A DNA stretch of 64,000 bases, taken from the NCBI RefSeq assembly GCF_030272615.1, contig NC_081412.1, positions 97,277,796-97,341,795 on the forward strand. Direction: 5' to 3'. The position numbers were made by a program, and so were the translations under genes. The DNA comes from Cryptomeria japonica. Lineage: Eukaryota > Streptophyta > Pinopsida > Cupressales > Cupressaceae. Numbering within the stretch: position 1 is the first letter of the stretch; every line of letters begins with the position of its first letter. Shown piece by piece: positions 1-13,300 of the stretch. The notes below the pieces were generated by a model. That model saw only the letters and a program-made list of their open reading frames with translations. It was not told where the DNA came from and did not search any database.

Positions 1-1161
1 TTCACATTAAATAAAAAATTTGGTTCTTGATTTGGAAAGAAAAATTAAAACAATAAAATACTTGAAATTTGGCAAATGTTGTAAATTTTGTTTTCTTCCG
101 TTGCCATTTCTTCAAATCACATGCCTTGTCCAATCTCTTGTACTGACTTCAATAAATTGAAAAAAATACAATTCTCTTTATGCTTGCACTTTAGACATCA
201 TATTCAGACAAAAAATGTGTTCAAATCATGAGTTAATGCTGCAATTGATAAAAATATCATGCAAAGAAAGAAAAAACATAACCTCTAAATTGTGAGTTGC
301 TGAATTGTGGCTATAGTTGTGTGCTCAATTTGTACATGAAAATTGTGCAACTCATGCTACCTCTGTAATTGATCACATATAGGGCATTCAACATGACACA
401 AATTTGTGCTTTAGAAACTATAAACTAGAAATATGGGATTATTTTATTTTTTCTTCACTCTGATTATTTGCAACTCTACTAAACACAATTTTCAAAGAAA
501 AATGGTTTTGACTTTAAGAACTTTTGCCCACGATTTTATTGATTCTTGCAATTTGCTTGTGTGTGTGCCTTGCGATTTTACTGAAGACTTTAGATAGATT
601 TGAATTCATGCAACCTTCACGAACTGCTTGAATGTTGATTGCTTTTCTTTGTTGAACTTTGATATGAATGTTGGTACAACTCAAATTATGAGAGAGAGAG
701 AAAATGGTGTGCCTTGTCAAGTTGAGAGTGTCACATTATATGATTGAACATAGAAAGTGGTTATATAGACGGTAGGTACAACAAACTAATTACTACTTTT
801 AATAGACAAGTCTACAGGTACACTTCATTATAATATTAATTTAATAATCTAATATAATATAGATGTTATGCTTATTATATCATGCCTGTAGCTAAAATAT
901 TCATATAAATTACTTATATCTGAAGTATTTAAATGAAATTGACCAAAACATTCATATAAAATGCTTAGATCTAAAATTCCCACATGACATAAAACAGGTC
1001 TGCACATATAAATTGGCTAGATTAGGATGTTTCATTAACTCATTTTATTGAAATGATTACATAGATTTTCTCTTAAAATACTTTGCTGATAATAACTATT
1101 GAAATGACTACCAAGATATTTTGAAAATGCCCAAATGTTGAATTATCTAAAACACTGCTCT
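1..1161. other. AT-rich non-coding sequence (probable intron)
   Basis: No exon, RNA gene or recognisable mobile element was found. Short ORFs here have no family signature. The stretch is probably part of the intron upstream of the exon at 4212. Confidence 0.5.
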
Positions 1162-1169
1162 AGTTCAAC

Positions 1170-2553
1170 CATAGTTCCCAGACTTAGACTCAGCTCAGAC
1201 TCGGCAAGGCCGACTCGACTCGTGACTTGGCTATGACTCGGCAACGACTCTGCAATGACTCGGCAAAATAAAAAAACCCTTGAAATTAAGAGATTTTTAA
1301 CGATTTAAAACTTGTTTCATGCACCCATTATTGAATAAAGCCCAATTATAATGTGTGCTAGCTTGTTATGCCATGAAAGGCATGCTGGTAGAGTATCTAC
1401 TTGTTTGGGGCTTTTGTTTAGTATTTTCTTTGGCCAAATTGAAATTCTGGGAACACCAACATGAGACATCATGAACATCTTCACTTGGGAACTGTAAGGA
1501 GTGCTTGTGTATGGTAGCATTAAATAGTGTGCTTGTTGAACTTAGGTTTTAGTTTTACCTTGGGACTATAGTTGAACTTGGTCTTTCTTTGACCTCTTAG
1601 TTTTTAGGCTATATATATGTTGGATGGAAGGGGGAATTGTGAGGCCAGAAGGGTTTGAAAATATGCTCCTCAGAGACATGTCCCTTGCCAAAAATAACCT
1701 TGTGCCCCATGGGGGGATTTTTCGGGATGTGGGGACAGGTAGGAAATGTCCCCAACTCACCCCCTTTTTTCAAAATTTTAAGAAACATCCCTGTTGTGAG
1801 GTACTCACACATCGCCCCATTGCAAATGAAGACCCCCACTTTTTTCTTTCTAGGGTTATCTCTTTTAGTTTTGTTGTTGGTCGTTTTAGTGTCTTAGCCT
1901 TTGCATTGAAGGGATTGAGTTTCTCAAAGGTCATCAAATCAGGTGGATCTCCTCAAGGTGGAGTGAAGGAGGTTAGGTTAGTTGAGTGATTAGGGGTTAT
2001 TTAGATCATTCCTAAGGTTTTTGTGTACTATCTGGTCACGCTTCAAGTTGCTAAATCAAACCTTGGTTGAATGAATAGTGTCCTCCTAGGTCCCGTCCCT
2101 TACATCAAGGTCAGAGTGAACTCGCCTTAAAAGTCTGGAATGTCATCCTGATCTTGAAATGGCCTGAAATTTGACTAAGTTTGGAAATTTGAAGGATCCT
2201 CCAAAAACTAGATTTTGCATTATAACTCATGGAGGTCCGAAACCACTCTCAAACATCCTGACAATATATATGGAATATAACTTAAAGTATAAGTGAACTT
2301 AAATGTTATATTCCATATATGAATCCTGACGGAGAGACTAACTTGTCAAACAAGTCAAAACATTGACCTGTCGTGGCCGAGTCTTGGAGCTTGGACTCGA
2401 CGAGTTTTGCCATAACTCGCCTGACTCGCGAGTCAGGTGAGTTATGGTCAAAACTCGCCGAGTCCGAGTCCCGAGTCAGCAAAACTCGCCGAGCTTGGCT
2501 CGACTCGCCAACTCGGCGAACTCTCCTGACTCGCGGCGAGTTTGGGAACTCTG
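1170..2553. mobile_element. hAT-like non-autonomous element 1 with 8-bp target duplication
   Basis: The element is flanked by AGTTCAAC at 1162-1169 and 2554-2561, an exact 8-bp duplication as expected for hAT superfamily insertions. The ends are inverted: CATAGTTCCCAGA at the left against CAGAGTTCCCAAA read inward from the right. Both subterminal zones (about 1180-1265 and 2375-2545) are packed with ACTCG/CGAGT motifs, resembling transposase-binding subterminal repeats. No transposase ORF is seen. It carries a fragment of the giant-LTR family in its centre. Confidence 0.8.
1792..2337 (-). mobile_element. Truncated giant-LTR fragment inside hAT-like element 1
   Basis: It begins TGTTGTGAGG and continues with ACACATCGCCCCATTGCAAA, matching the reverse complement of the right ends of the LTRs at 20792 and 40207. 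It includes their AT-rich hairpin (about 2268-2318) and stops near 2337 at a CTCTC motif. The rest of the LTR is missing. Confidence 0.75.
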
Positions 2554-2680
2554 AGTTCAACATACCAATGCGACCATGATGAGTGGCATTGTAACTGTAA
2601 TCTCCACGGTGCAACCATTTGATCCATATTGCCTGTTGAAATGTGGAATAGTTTCTCAAGTCTCCATCCATCCACATGTT

Positions 2681-3560
2681 TGTAATGTCCCCTTTGTAGG
2701 CGTAAGTGTGAGGTTAGGACCCTAGGCCGATTTGTGATATTTGTATGCTAATGGGGTTGATGAATAGGGAATAATTAAATATTTTTGTAAAGTCGAACAT
2801 TTTATGTTAAAGTGACTTAGTTGAGGCCAAAAAGAAAATTAAAAATATGAAGTGACTTTATAAGAGAAAAATATATAATTTCTCTAATATTCAAAAAGGG
2901 AGTATAGAATGGAATCATAATGGGCATATTCATATCTTTTGGAAAATTTATTTTTTCTATTGTGAAGTTTGGACCTACTGTTCCAGCTGAAATCGTAGGA
3001 TGTAAACTGGTTTCGGAGAAGGATTTTATCCTAGACAGTAGTGAGTGGATTCATCTAGAGTTCTCCAGTGTGCAAAAAGATCTGATGATTTAAAAATTGT
3101 AATTAAAGATTTCAGTTTTAGGAAATTGAGCTGAGCATTAAGATACTGTTGCAGCAAATCTGGGAAGGTGAGTAATGAAGAAATTTTAATTCAAAGCAAG
3201 TTTTTGGTAGCCACAATATCAAGGAAGCTGTGGGGCTTAACCACAATATTCGTAGACTAAGAGAGGGTACGGAGCCATTCTACATCCAATCAACTCTCTT
3301 TCCAAGTCTACACTAAGGCTAATGAAGGCACAGTGTGCTATTGGTGATGTGGCACCACACAATAATTGAGAATAGATGGAAGATATCTGCAGCTCATGTG
3401 TGGAGAAGAAGAAACACGGAAAGGGGTAGTTGTGGCAGTCAGATAAAGGTGTCGCAGTGTTGTTGAGTCAATAGCTGAGTTGTGGAAGAGTAAGGAGTTT
3501 AAGGAGGTAGCTACTAGAAACCACATGTCTGAAACTTGGTGACTCAAACTAGACACTACT
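2681..3560 (+). mobile_element. Possible LTR start of the TGTAATGTCC family; right end unresolved
   Basis: TGTAATGTCCCC at 2681 matches the terminus of the solo LTR ending at 13305 (reverse complement) and the LTR end at 44940. A TATA-like TTTATAAG lies at about 2858. I found no matching right terminus or target duplication, so the end given is only a guess. Confidence 0.35.
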
Positions 3561-4211
3561 CTAGGCTAATCAGTCTCAGATGAAAGGTTGATATCCAGCC
3601 ATAGAAGAGGTGCAACAGATGAAAGGAGTTTCATAAACTTCTGCAGCTTTGGACTGAAGACTGATAGTGGAAACCATTAAGTTTCTTGTGTAAATTAAAA
3701 GGTAAGTTCAGAATATCCTATTCTATTTATAATGTAATGGATTCATCATGCACTGGAAAGCTAGAGGAAGTACACTCCAACGTCTATTAGCAGACATTAT
3801 CTGTTGTTTTAAATATGAGCTTTTTGGTAATTTGATTAATCTAATAGAGGTATGCCAGATATATAAAGTGATATAAAAATTCATTTATGCAAGTGATGAA
3901 AAATCTTATAGTGTGTAGTTTTACATTTTTATAAGCCCCATTAGTCGTATCTGGTTACTCTGCTGGGTTTGTAGCTTGCAGTACATATCAAGTTGTTTTC
4001 TTCTAGCTTGCAGTCGTTGATGTTTTTTTCTTTTTTAATTCTGAACAACCTGCATCTTTTGTCTTGTGGCTATTTCTGCTTATTTCTAGTAATTTTTATT
4101 TTCTTTGTATGTACTTGCTCACAGTATCATAATGGGTTTCACTTTGCAGTCCATTTGGATAACCGTATTTGTTGTGGAATATACCATAATTTGTTACCTC
4201 TGTTCTTTCAG
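3561..4211. other. Intron tail before exon 1
   Basis: Nothing recognisable apart from increasing T content and the splice acceptor at 4209-4211. Confidence 0.5.
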
Positions 4212-4331
4212 GAAATCTACTCTGTCAAATTGCCAGGAGACCCAAAGCTTGGGGAAGGAAAGCCAGAAAACCAAAATCATGCCATCATTTTTACTCGTGG
4301 AAATGCTATTCAAACTATTGATATGAATCAG
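4212..4331 (+). CDS. Callose synthase exon 1 of the window
   Basis: Forty codons, phase 0 at both ends, running from [16 protein letters not shown] to IQTIDMNQ. The acceptor is a T-rich tract ending ctttcag and the donor is cag|gtgaat. This is the start of the conserved glucan-synthase core. No earlier exon was recognised between 1 and 4211, so the upstream exon is probably outside the window. Confidence 0.93.
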
Positions 4332-7300
4332 GTGAATTTAGAGTTTTATGGATTGCAGTTTCTTGTAGCTTCCTCTGGCTCTTATATTTTTGCTCATTTA
4401 TAGATTTAGGGACTAGATTTAGGTAAAAATATACAAAGAACAATTTTTATTCTTCAGGAGAGTCAGAGGTCACAAATAGAAAATGATGTATGGTACAGAA
4501 GCGATGTTGTCAACTTATTAAGCACAAAGTTGAGAATTAGGCTTATTATTTTGATCTATTACATCCTATTTTCTGAATCACAATCTGATATCCAAGTTTC
4601 GCTCTATGTACAAGTTATAGCTTAACTGTGATTTTGTTTGGTATACCATAATATGGCAAAATTGATGACATTCTAAGTGGTTATCAAGCCTGTTTTTTAA
4701 TTGTAGGTTTTATTAAATATACTGCTCATATAGATCGGTGAATGTGTATTGTAAACAAAATATTTTCCTTGTTTACAAATATTAGCAATTTCATTTTCTG
4801 GTGAGGTTTTCTTCAGGAATAAGTTTCTTTATAATTATGACCAAGGTAATCTACTGAATAATGATTCTGGCTTTATCTTTCTGTGTAAGGCATTACAATA
4901 CTGTTTACTATTGGCTTAGTGGTCATGAGTTTGACTCTACTTTCAGATAAGATGAGAAAAGTAAACTCTGCTGAAGTTTATGCTAATGTTATAGTCAAAT
5001 ATTATGCTTGTCATGCTATTCTTGAGCTTGAGTTGTCCAACTATGGTTCATGGACATCAAAATAAAGTAAAGTATTGTATGGGCAAATGCCTCTGTATTG
5101 AACTATCCGTTTCCAGAATATATTGCTTCTGCTTATTTGAAATGATTCTACATTCATTTGATGTATATCGAGCTCATTTCTTATGGGATGAGAATTAAAT
5201 AGATAATTTTTTAATTATATTCATCATTTTTAGCTGTCACATATTTACCAAAGTTTCTTCAAATAAGGTTAATACTTTTACTCATCTATGACTTCTTGAG
5301 CCAATGCTAATTATGAGTTTGGTTAGCGTGTTTTAAGGCACTACATCCCTGGATTTGATTTTTGTTTAACTATGAGATCTATTAGAATAATATTAAATAA
5401 TTATTAGAAGATAAAGCTTACAGTTTTCATAAAGTTACCTTACTGACAAATGTTTTTTTTCTGTTATTTTTAGATTTGTACTTTTGCCACTGGGTGAGTC
5501 ATGTTATGTTTATCCTTTTGCATGGTTTCATCCTCCATTATGTATATAAGGAGATGAACTTCTTTGTAATTGGTATCTTGGTATTTAGTAATATATTAAA
5601 ATAGTGTTCTATTAATTTTTACAATATGGTATTACAGAAGGGGGTCATGTGAATTTACTAGTTGCAGTGATGGGTAAAAATCGCGAGCTGTTTTCTCTAT
5701 TTATGGTTGTTGAATTTTAAATAACTAAAAGTCTATTTTATATTGATTCACCCCCCATCCCACCATTAGTATAAGTGTGTGTGCTCATCACATACCGACA
5801 AGTAACTCGAGATGATTGGGAAGCTCCGTGGGTGCTCTTGCTCCTAGGATGGTTTGACATGGGTTCGAGTCCCACAATCCGAGAACCCAATAGATTGTAT
5901 TTGGTCACTTTTCTCATTTTGACATATCATTATGGACTTTAATGTATTAAATTACATTATTTATTAATGTTACACCAATTTTCAAATGTGAAAGTTGTAG
6001 ATTCAATCCAAAGATCTTGAAGTGCATGTACACTGTCCCATACAATATTTATGACAAGGGAATTTGTATGCTTTTAACCCCCTCCTTAAAATACTTCACC
6101 CAACAAAATTGATTTAAAAATAAATATGGCCCAAATATACGGTGACTTGCATCAGTCCTTTCTTTTGTTTGACATTGTATTAAAAGTGAAAGGCTGGGTA
6201 GATTATGGCCACCCATGGCCAATAATTTCTTGAGGACGGTTTGCTAGGGGAGAGGCATAGAAGGGCAAGGGATTGATTAAGAAGACAATAATCTAGGAAA
6301 ATATATTGGTTTTTGGTACAAAAAGATTCACATAGATTTGTCATGGGTTTGTTTGGAATGAACAAATGGTCCTCTATACATCTCCTAGTAAAATCTCCTG
6401 ATAAATCATCCTTGAATCTTGATTGGGTTCAAATTGGATGTGGATATAGATGTCTAGGATGATGAACTAGTAATATGGATCTTCCAAATAAAATAAAGTT
6501 TAGTAAGAATAAGTATGCACCATGGCAGCCAAGTGAATTTTATACTTTCCCTAGTGTTGGATAAAATTACAATTCACCGAATAATATGATAGAAATGATT
6601 AGAAGCCTATGATAAGGTTATTTCAAATTTTTTTAATTTGTTTCAGTCCTAGAGTACACTTAAATCTCCTTTATTTTGACATTGCAAACAAAAACCATTT
6701 GAAGACCCATATATGTCCAACTTGAGCTACCCAAGTAGGCCTTATAATAGATTCCACTGACGAAGAAAAAAGAATCGAAGCCACAAGGAGTGGGCCAAAT
6801 AGTGTTCATTTTTCTTAATCACTACGAACACTTTAGAATTCTTGTAAACTGCTCATGTTCATAAATGCAAATCTAATGGGAAAATCGATAGTCCTACATA
6901 ATGCCAACCATAGTTTGAGGACTCTACAAGTACTCTCTAGAACTCTGCATACTCGTGAGCTCATGTTTATAAATGTAAATCTTATGGGAAAATCAATAGT
7001 CCTGCATAAGGCCAATCATATTTTGAGGACTCAACAAGTACTCTATAGAACTCTGCATGCTCACAAGGTCAATCCCTAGCTGAGTCCACTTACCACTGAC
7101 TCACACAGAAAGTCTGGAAGAGTTTTGGGGAGTACTCGTTTGAGTCTCGCCTTGGGATTCTTCGAGTCCCTATCTCAGACTCTTGAGTTCTGGGTGCAGA
7201 CTCTTAGGTCTCCTTGGGTGTGGCTAGGGAGGTAAAAAATACATTAAAAAGTGACTTTTTCTTCACTTTTTTTTGGTTCCGCTTGTCCAAAAATGGTTTG

Positions 7301-10300
7301 AACAGCAAAATAGGAAAGCAAGGAGAGGAGAAGAGGAGCATTTGAGATCCAGAAAAACAATCTTTTTTTTCATGTGTGTGCTAGCTAAGGGGATAGCTCC
7401 CTATATTGCCTCAAACAAAGGATTACATAGAGTTCAAAATGGCAAGCCAACAGGCTGCCCAATCCAGAAAAAGATAACTACCTAATACCAGCAGTATGGT
7501 CTATATCTATAAGCACCTATCATACGAATTTCCTATAGAGAAAAGCCAATCCTTGAGCAAAATTTAGCAACTTCAATCCACCTTTCTTGGAGATCCAATG
7601 CTGGTTCGATCCAAGGATGTTTTTGAGCAATGACAGATCATTTCTTGTGACCCCCAACTGAAAGGCATTCCATACCTTATTGATAGAGTAGTCACTCGAA
7701 GAATTTTTTTGGCCGCTGGAGGAGAGGCAGTCCGCCTAGCCATAATCCATTGAATATTCCATCTCCGAATCTTGTCTGAGGTAGCATTTGAGTGGCCATG
7801 CTGCCTGCCCTAGGTCAAGCTCCAAAATAGCATTTGCCACAAGAGGTCAATTGTAGTCGGTGACCATTTTGCCACCAAAATAAATGCATCTTTCTCTGGA
7901 TCCCACCACAACAACCAGAGGTCCAAACACAGCATGGTAAATCTGTCCATCATGCCAATACCTATCCTCCCGAAAGCTAGCCGAGATTATCATTCTGAGA
8001 GCTGTTAACATCTCACTACTATCCACCATGAACAGCCACCTGCATTGATCGCTCTGGCTTTATTCCCTGCAAAGACATCCCAATCCTAGATCCAACACCA
8101 TTTGAATGATCTCGACATCTATGCTCAAGATGTCTCTTCAAGTCTTATTTATGGAAAACTTCTAGCTTCGAAAATCAGAGAAGTAGGGAGTGATGCAAGG
8201 GCAGAACCCACTATTCATGTGATTCAGCCAGCTTTGCAGGTTGCTAGATCCTAGTCCTGTGCCGCTGTCAATTACTGCTGGTTCCAATTGATCATCCTCA
8301 AGGATGCCACGTTTGTACTCTGAAATCATTCTTAGGCACATATCGATGTGTACTGTAAGTCCATCGAATCAAACATTGAGGTCTGGTGCATTCTAGGCAG
8401 ATTATGTGTTGAAGACCAGGCCAAAGGGAGGGGTCCACACTAATGATTCCGAACCTTATCCTTGAACTTTGTATTTCCAATTCTTTATGAGAATTGTTCT
8501 TAGACTTCTTTCCTTTCCCTTGGTGTGCTTAGGGCCTCAAATTCCTTGATTAGATAGCCTACCTAACTAATGCTTGCTCTAATCTTTGTCTTGATATTTG
8601 GAGAATCGTCCTCTATGATCCTCTGGAAGTCTGCCCATCTGCTGATGTTGACAATTATCTCCTCTCTGCTGATGCTTTGTTTGCTTCGTGATAAACATGT
8701 GAAATTCTGTAGTCGGGTATTTGTCTGAGATATTCCAAAAAAATTTCCACTTTCCTCCCAATTTTCCAATTTGTGCTACCTTCCTTTTTCACTGCGTTGA
8801 TAATGGCTTGTGAGTCTCCCTCTACATCTAATGATCCTATCCCTTTGTCCATGCAATGTTTTAATCCTCTCTCAAAAGCTGTTGCTTCCGCCTCATTGTT
8901 GGTGGTTATTCCTAGGTTTCCATATACACCAAATATAATTTTTCCTGTATTATCTCTTATTATACATCCATATCCGGCCTAACCAGGGTTGCCTTTTGCA
9001 GCCCCGTCAAAATTGATTTTCAGTCTCCCTTCCACCGATGCTTCCCAGATGGCCTTCTTCCGACATGATGCTTTGGATGTGATGTTGATATCGGGAGGTT
9101 TGAGAACATTCCACCTTAGTTGAATTCTTTTGTCCCATTTGTTGATAAATTCAAATTTCCTGTTATAGACTTTAGTGCTCGCAATTTCACATATTCCAGA
9201 CTTTATTTTATCAGTTACCTTATCTGGACTGAGCTCTTTCTCCTCAAATATTGGTCAGTTATGTTCTTTCCATACTTGCCATGGTAGCATTGATGGAGAA
9301 ATTATCCAAATAGCTCCCCACAGAGATTTTTGGTTGAGAATTGGCCAACCTTTTAAGAACTTGAATAGTGTTTCTTCCCTAGCCGTTGACCATTCTATCT
9401 CTAGACATAGCCAATTCCAGCAGTAAGTGGTATAAGGACATTCGTATAAGAGATGGTTGGTAGTTTCTTCGTTTTTCTTGTAGAATACACATATGCTTGG
9501 GCTGAAGATCCCATAAGTCTTTAAACGCTCACCTGTTAATACTTTGCCATGAAGTACTGTCCATAGGAATGCTCCTGCTCTAGGGGTGACCATTTTATCC
9601 CAGCACAGTCTGGAAGACCAATCTGTCTTCTGTCACCGAATTGTTTGGAATATTGGATACTATAAGCCAATCTGGCTGTGTATTCTCCTGTTCTCGATGC
9701 ACACCAAATTATCTCATCATCACAGTTACTGAGCGTTATTTTCCTTACAGAAAGTAATTTCCCAAGATTCTCCTGTGCTCCAGTTGAATATTTAAATTGT
9801 GTTGGAATTCATTCAAAAATTCCACTACACAGCTGGGTCTCCCTTAAGTAATCTGCAACATACTCTCCATGCAACATTTCTACCTCCGTTACCCAATCGT
9901 GATGTTTAAAAAAATTACTTATACTGTCATGATGTTAACCTTTTTAAAACATGAAACCACATAGGATATACTGCATAAAGAAAACATGAACACAAAAACA
10001 CAAGAACACAAAGTTTCATTTGGAAAACCCTTAAGGGTAAAAACCACGGCAGATCAATATCTTTCAATTACAAAATGAGCACCAACTCAGAAATACATAA
10101 GTGAGCACCAACTCACTGAGAGCACCAACCCTCCTGGAAGCACCCACTTCATACAGCTGAAGCACCAACTTCAGTTAGAGCACCAACTCAACACCAAAAT
10201 TCGATTTGGAAGCAGTATATAAAGATAGCAGCATTAACTTCATGAAAATCTCCACACCAATCTTTAATCTAGCTTTTGCAGTCCACTACCATCTTCTCTG

Positions 10301-13300
10301 CAAATTCTGATCTGAGATTTACATCAACTCTCCGAAATACACAAAGAAAGACTAAGACCTGACACCAATTTCAACTAAAGGCAGAAGATCTATAAAAAAC
10401 CAAACCGATAGCCAGCACAATATGGATTCTAGTCTAGACTGCTCTAGAAAGAGTAAATTCCAGGTTTGAGAAATTCAAACTAGCTGAAATTCCTTCCAAT
10501 ATCAAAACGTATGTATGCTGTCCAGTCCACTCCAGTACACTTCACACACTCTAAATAATCAATACATCTGTCCCACCTGTAACACGCACCAGCACAAGCG
10601 ATCATTCATATTAAAAAATATTCCATATGCCTCTAAAAACCCCTGAGATAGTTGGTATGAATCTCTGAGCGAATACTCTATATTCTGCGCCCAGCCATGA
10701 GGAACACTCCCCAAAAAATAATAATACCAAGCCAGACCCTGTAACTGAAATATGAGAAAAAATCTTCGATTTCTAGAGCCACGTGGATGTTTTTATTAAA
10801 CACGATTTTCTGAGTGCATGAATTGCTGAAGGAGTGGACTTTATTAGGATTTTTGAATCCATTAAGGCTCAACCATTTAATAAAACACGACTTAGAAGTC
10901 ATGCACTTGAATGGCCAGCCTTCTATGACAGACATCGTTGACTTAGAAAAACGCATTTTAAAAAAACAATTCCCCTTTGTTTAAAAACAAGGCTTTACAA
11001 AAAATCTGAGCCACCGCACTATAAGAGAATTGGCGAATTAATGAAATTGTTTCCAAATAGAAAACGCTAGGCATTTATTAGTAAGAGGAATATATATGCA
11101 ATAGAGACATAATTATATTTGCCTTCGAAAAACTGAAGCCACCTCAATTAAATACTATTTGACCCTTTTGAATGGTGACATGGCAAATATCTGACTAAAC
11201 AAAAAAGTAGACAAGGAACCAGCTGAGGTAGATAGGCAGCCAAGTGAAGCAGACACGTAAGCAGCTTAATTTGACATGCACACAGCTCAAGCAACCAAGC
11301 AAGCAGCTGTACCAACCAATCAAGCATCTCAACCATCCAAGCAGGCAGCTCAAGCAAATAGACAGCCAGCCCAAGCACGCAAGTAGGGAGCTTGAGTACT
11401 CAACAAGGTAGCTCAATTGAGACTACAATCCAAAACATTTTCCTGAGGCTCAACAATTGACATCAATGACAAAATCTGGAACATTCATACTTAAAATCTC
11501 CTCATATGGTTAAGTATTATAATTATACTTCCAGTTTAAACTGGATTTGTTGTTTGAAGCACATTGATTTGGAGAACAAATAAAATGCTATAACGGTTAA
11601 AGTCTACAATGTTACTGCTTACTTGAAATAGTCCCTGGAATGCAAGTATGTGAAGTAATGTTATCTAAATTGAAAGTTTTATCGGGATATTGAAATATCC
11701 CCTGCTGTTATACGACTAAACATGCAAAGGGATATCGTCAAACACTTAGCTGGTAGCCTGCTGATCCAAGTCTCAGTCTGTATAACCTGCGTGTTATGCT
11801 GTTTCTAAACTGCAGTATAACTTACGTGTTATGCTGTTTTGCTGTCCGCAGAGTTTCAGACTTGTATAGGTGTTATCAACGACATATTTCCATGATTATC
11901 AAATGACTTCTAATGGATAGAATGAAGCCTAGGATGCTTATGCAATTGAATGTTGTGTTTTTGATGAAACGGTATGAATAGATATGCAAGAACATAAGGC
12001 TACAGCAGACTGTAATTTCGACAAACAGTTGTCATGCAATGCATATAAACATATGTATGTGAAATCAATCTGCTCATTCCTTTATTTTAGGAAATTATAG
12101 GTTCATTACATTGATCATACTTGCATCAAACACATTAACTCTTAACAACTAATTTTCAGAATTATCTGAAGACTTATGACAGTCATGGACCCATGCAAAT
12201 GACTGAGAAATACAAAGAATTTTTGGTGCCAAATGAACCTGGTTACAATCGCCTTCCTTGGTAATTGAAGAAGCAAGTATTATCATGCATTAAGACACCT
12301 TCAATTTAGAAAATCAAACTAGTCTCAGACCTGCCCCTGCTGCAGCAATGGAGAGCTGGAAATATATTGTGATCAGCTTCCAAATACTTGCCGAAGCCTC
12401 TGAAAATGATCGACTCCTTCTCCAAGTTTAAATGCTATCTCCCAAGATGAGGTTCGATGCCTAAATGTTGTCTTAAGAATAAATTTGCAGGAAATAAGGG
12501 TCTGGTACGATTTGTCGTCAGACCTGATTAGGCACTGATTTCACCACAAATACACCTTCAAAATCCCTTCAAAGGAATCGCCCCTCTTCACCAATATTTC
12601 CGGTGACCTCTTGAGGAAGATTTAATGCCTTGGTGATGAAACATAAGCCAAATTGTGGGTTTTGGAGCAGGGAATACGATTTTGTTTCAGGCCTGTAATT
12701 CAATCAGCAAACCCACAAATTCACTTCCAAATGTTCTCCAATGAGTTCGCCCTCATTCTCCAATCAAAATCGATACCCAATGGGCATACAATCTGACAAT
12801 CTGAAAATACCCCGAATCTCATCCACTATGGAAATGTAGAATTCAATAAGCTTTATATGGAAGATTGATTTGTCTCCCACTCTCAGCTGCAAAACCCCTC
12901 GGAAGGTCTTTCACTCCCTCAGTTATGCTATCTATGGGAGTTTTCATTCCCAAAGACAAAAGTCTGCAGACACCCCGTGGTTCTACAAAACTCGATTCAA
13001 TATCAAAAACCAATCCAAGCTGCCTTGAAGCTTCAATTTGATCTCCCTTTATACTTTTTCACCCCAACATCCAGAAGCTTCTAGAAGTGAGTTTATGATA
13101 TAATATTTAATTAGTCTCTTTATTAAATTAATTAAATATAAAATCATCTTTTAATTTTAATTTATTTAATAACTTTATAAATAATTAACTTAATATTATT
13201 AATTAAAATAATTAATTAAGCTATCCATGAAAAATAATAATAATTTGGACAACTTAACTAATTAAATTAATTAATTAATTCTTCTCCAAAACTGGGGACA

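Noticed and set aside
1624-1989. 121-codon open frame on the plus strand
   Set aside because: It runs across the junction between hAT-like sequence and the giant-LTR fragment, so it cannot be an ancient coding unit.
1-4211. Upstream callose synthase exon
   Set aside because: I looked for the expected preceding stretch on the plus strand and found no frame resembling it next to a splice acceptor and donor.
11148-11416. Overlapping Leu/Cys-rich frames on the minus strand
   Set aside because: They are translations of the degenerate AAGCAGCTCAAGCA minisatellite and show no real domain.
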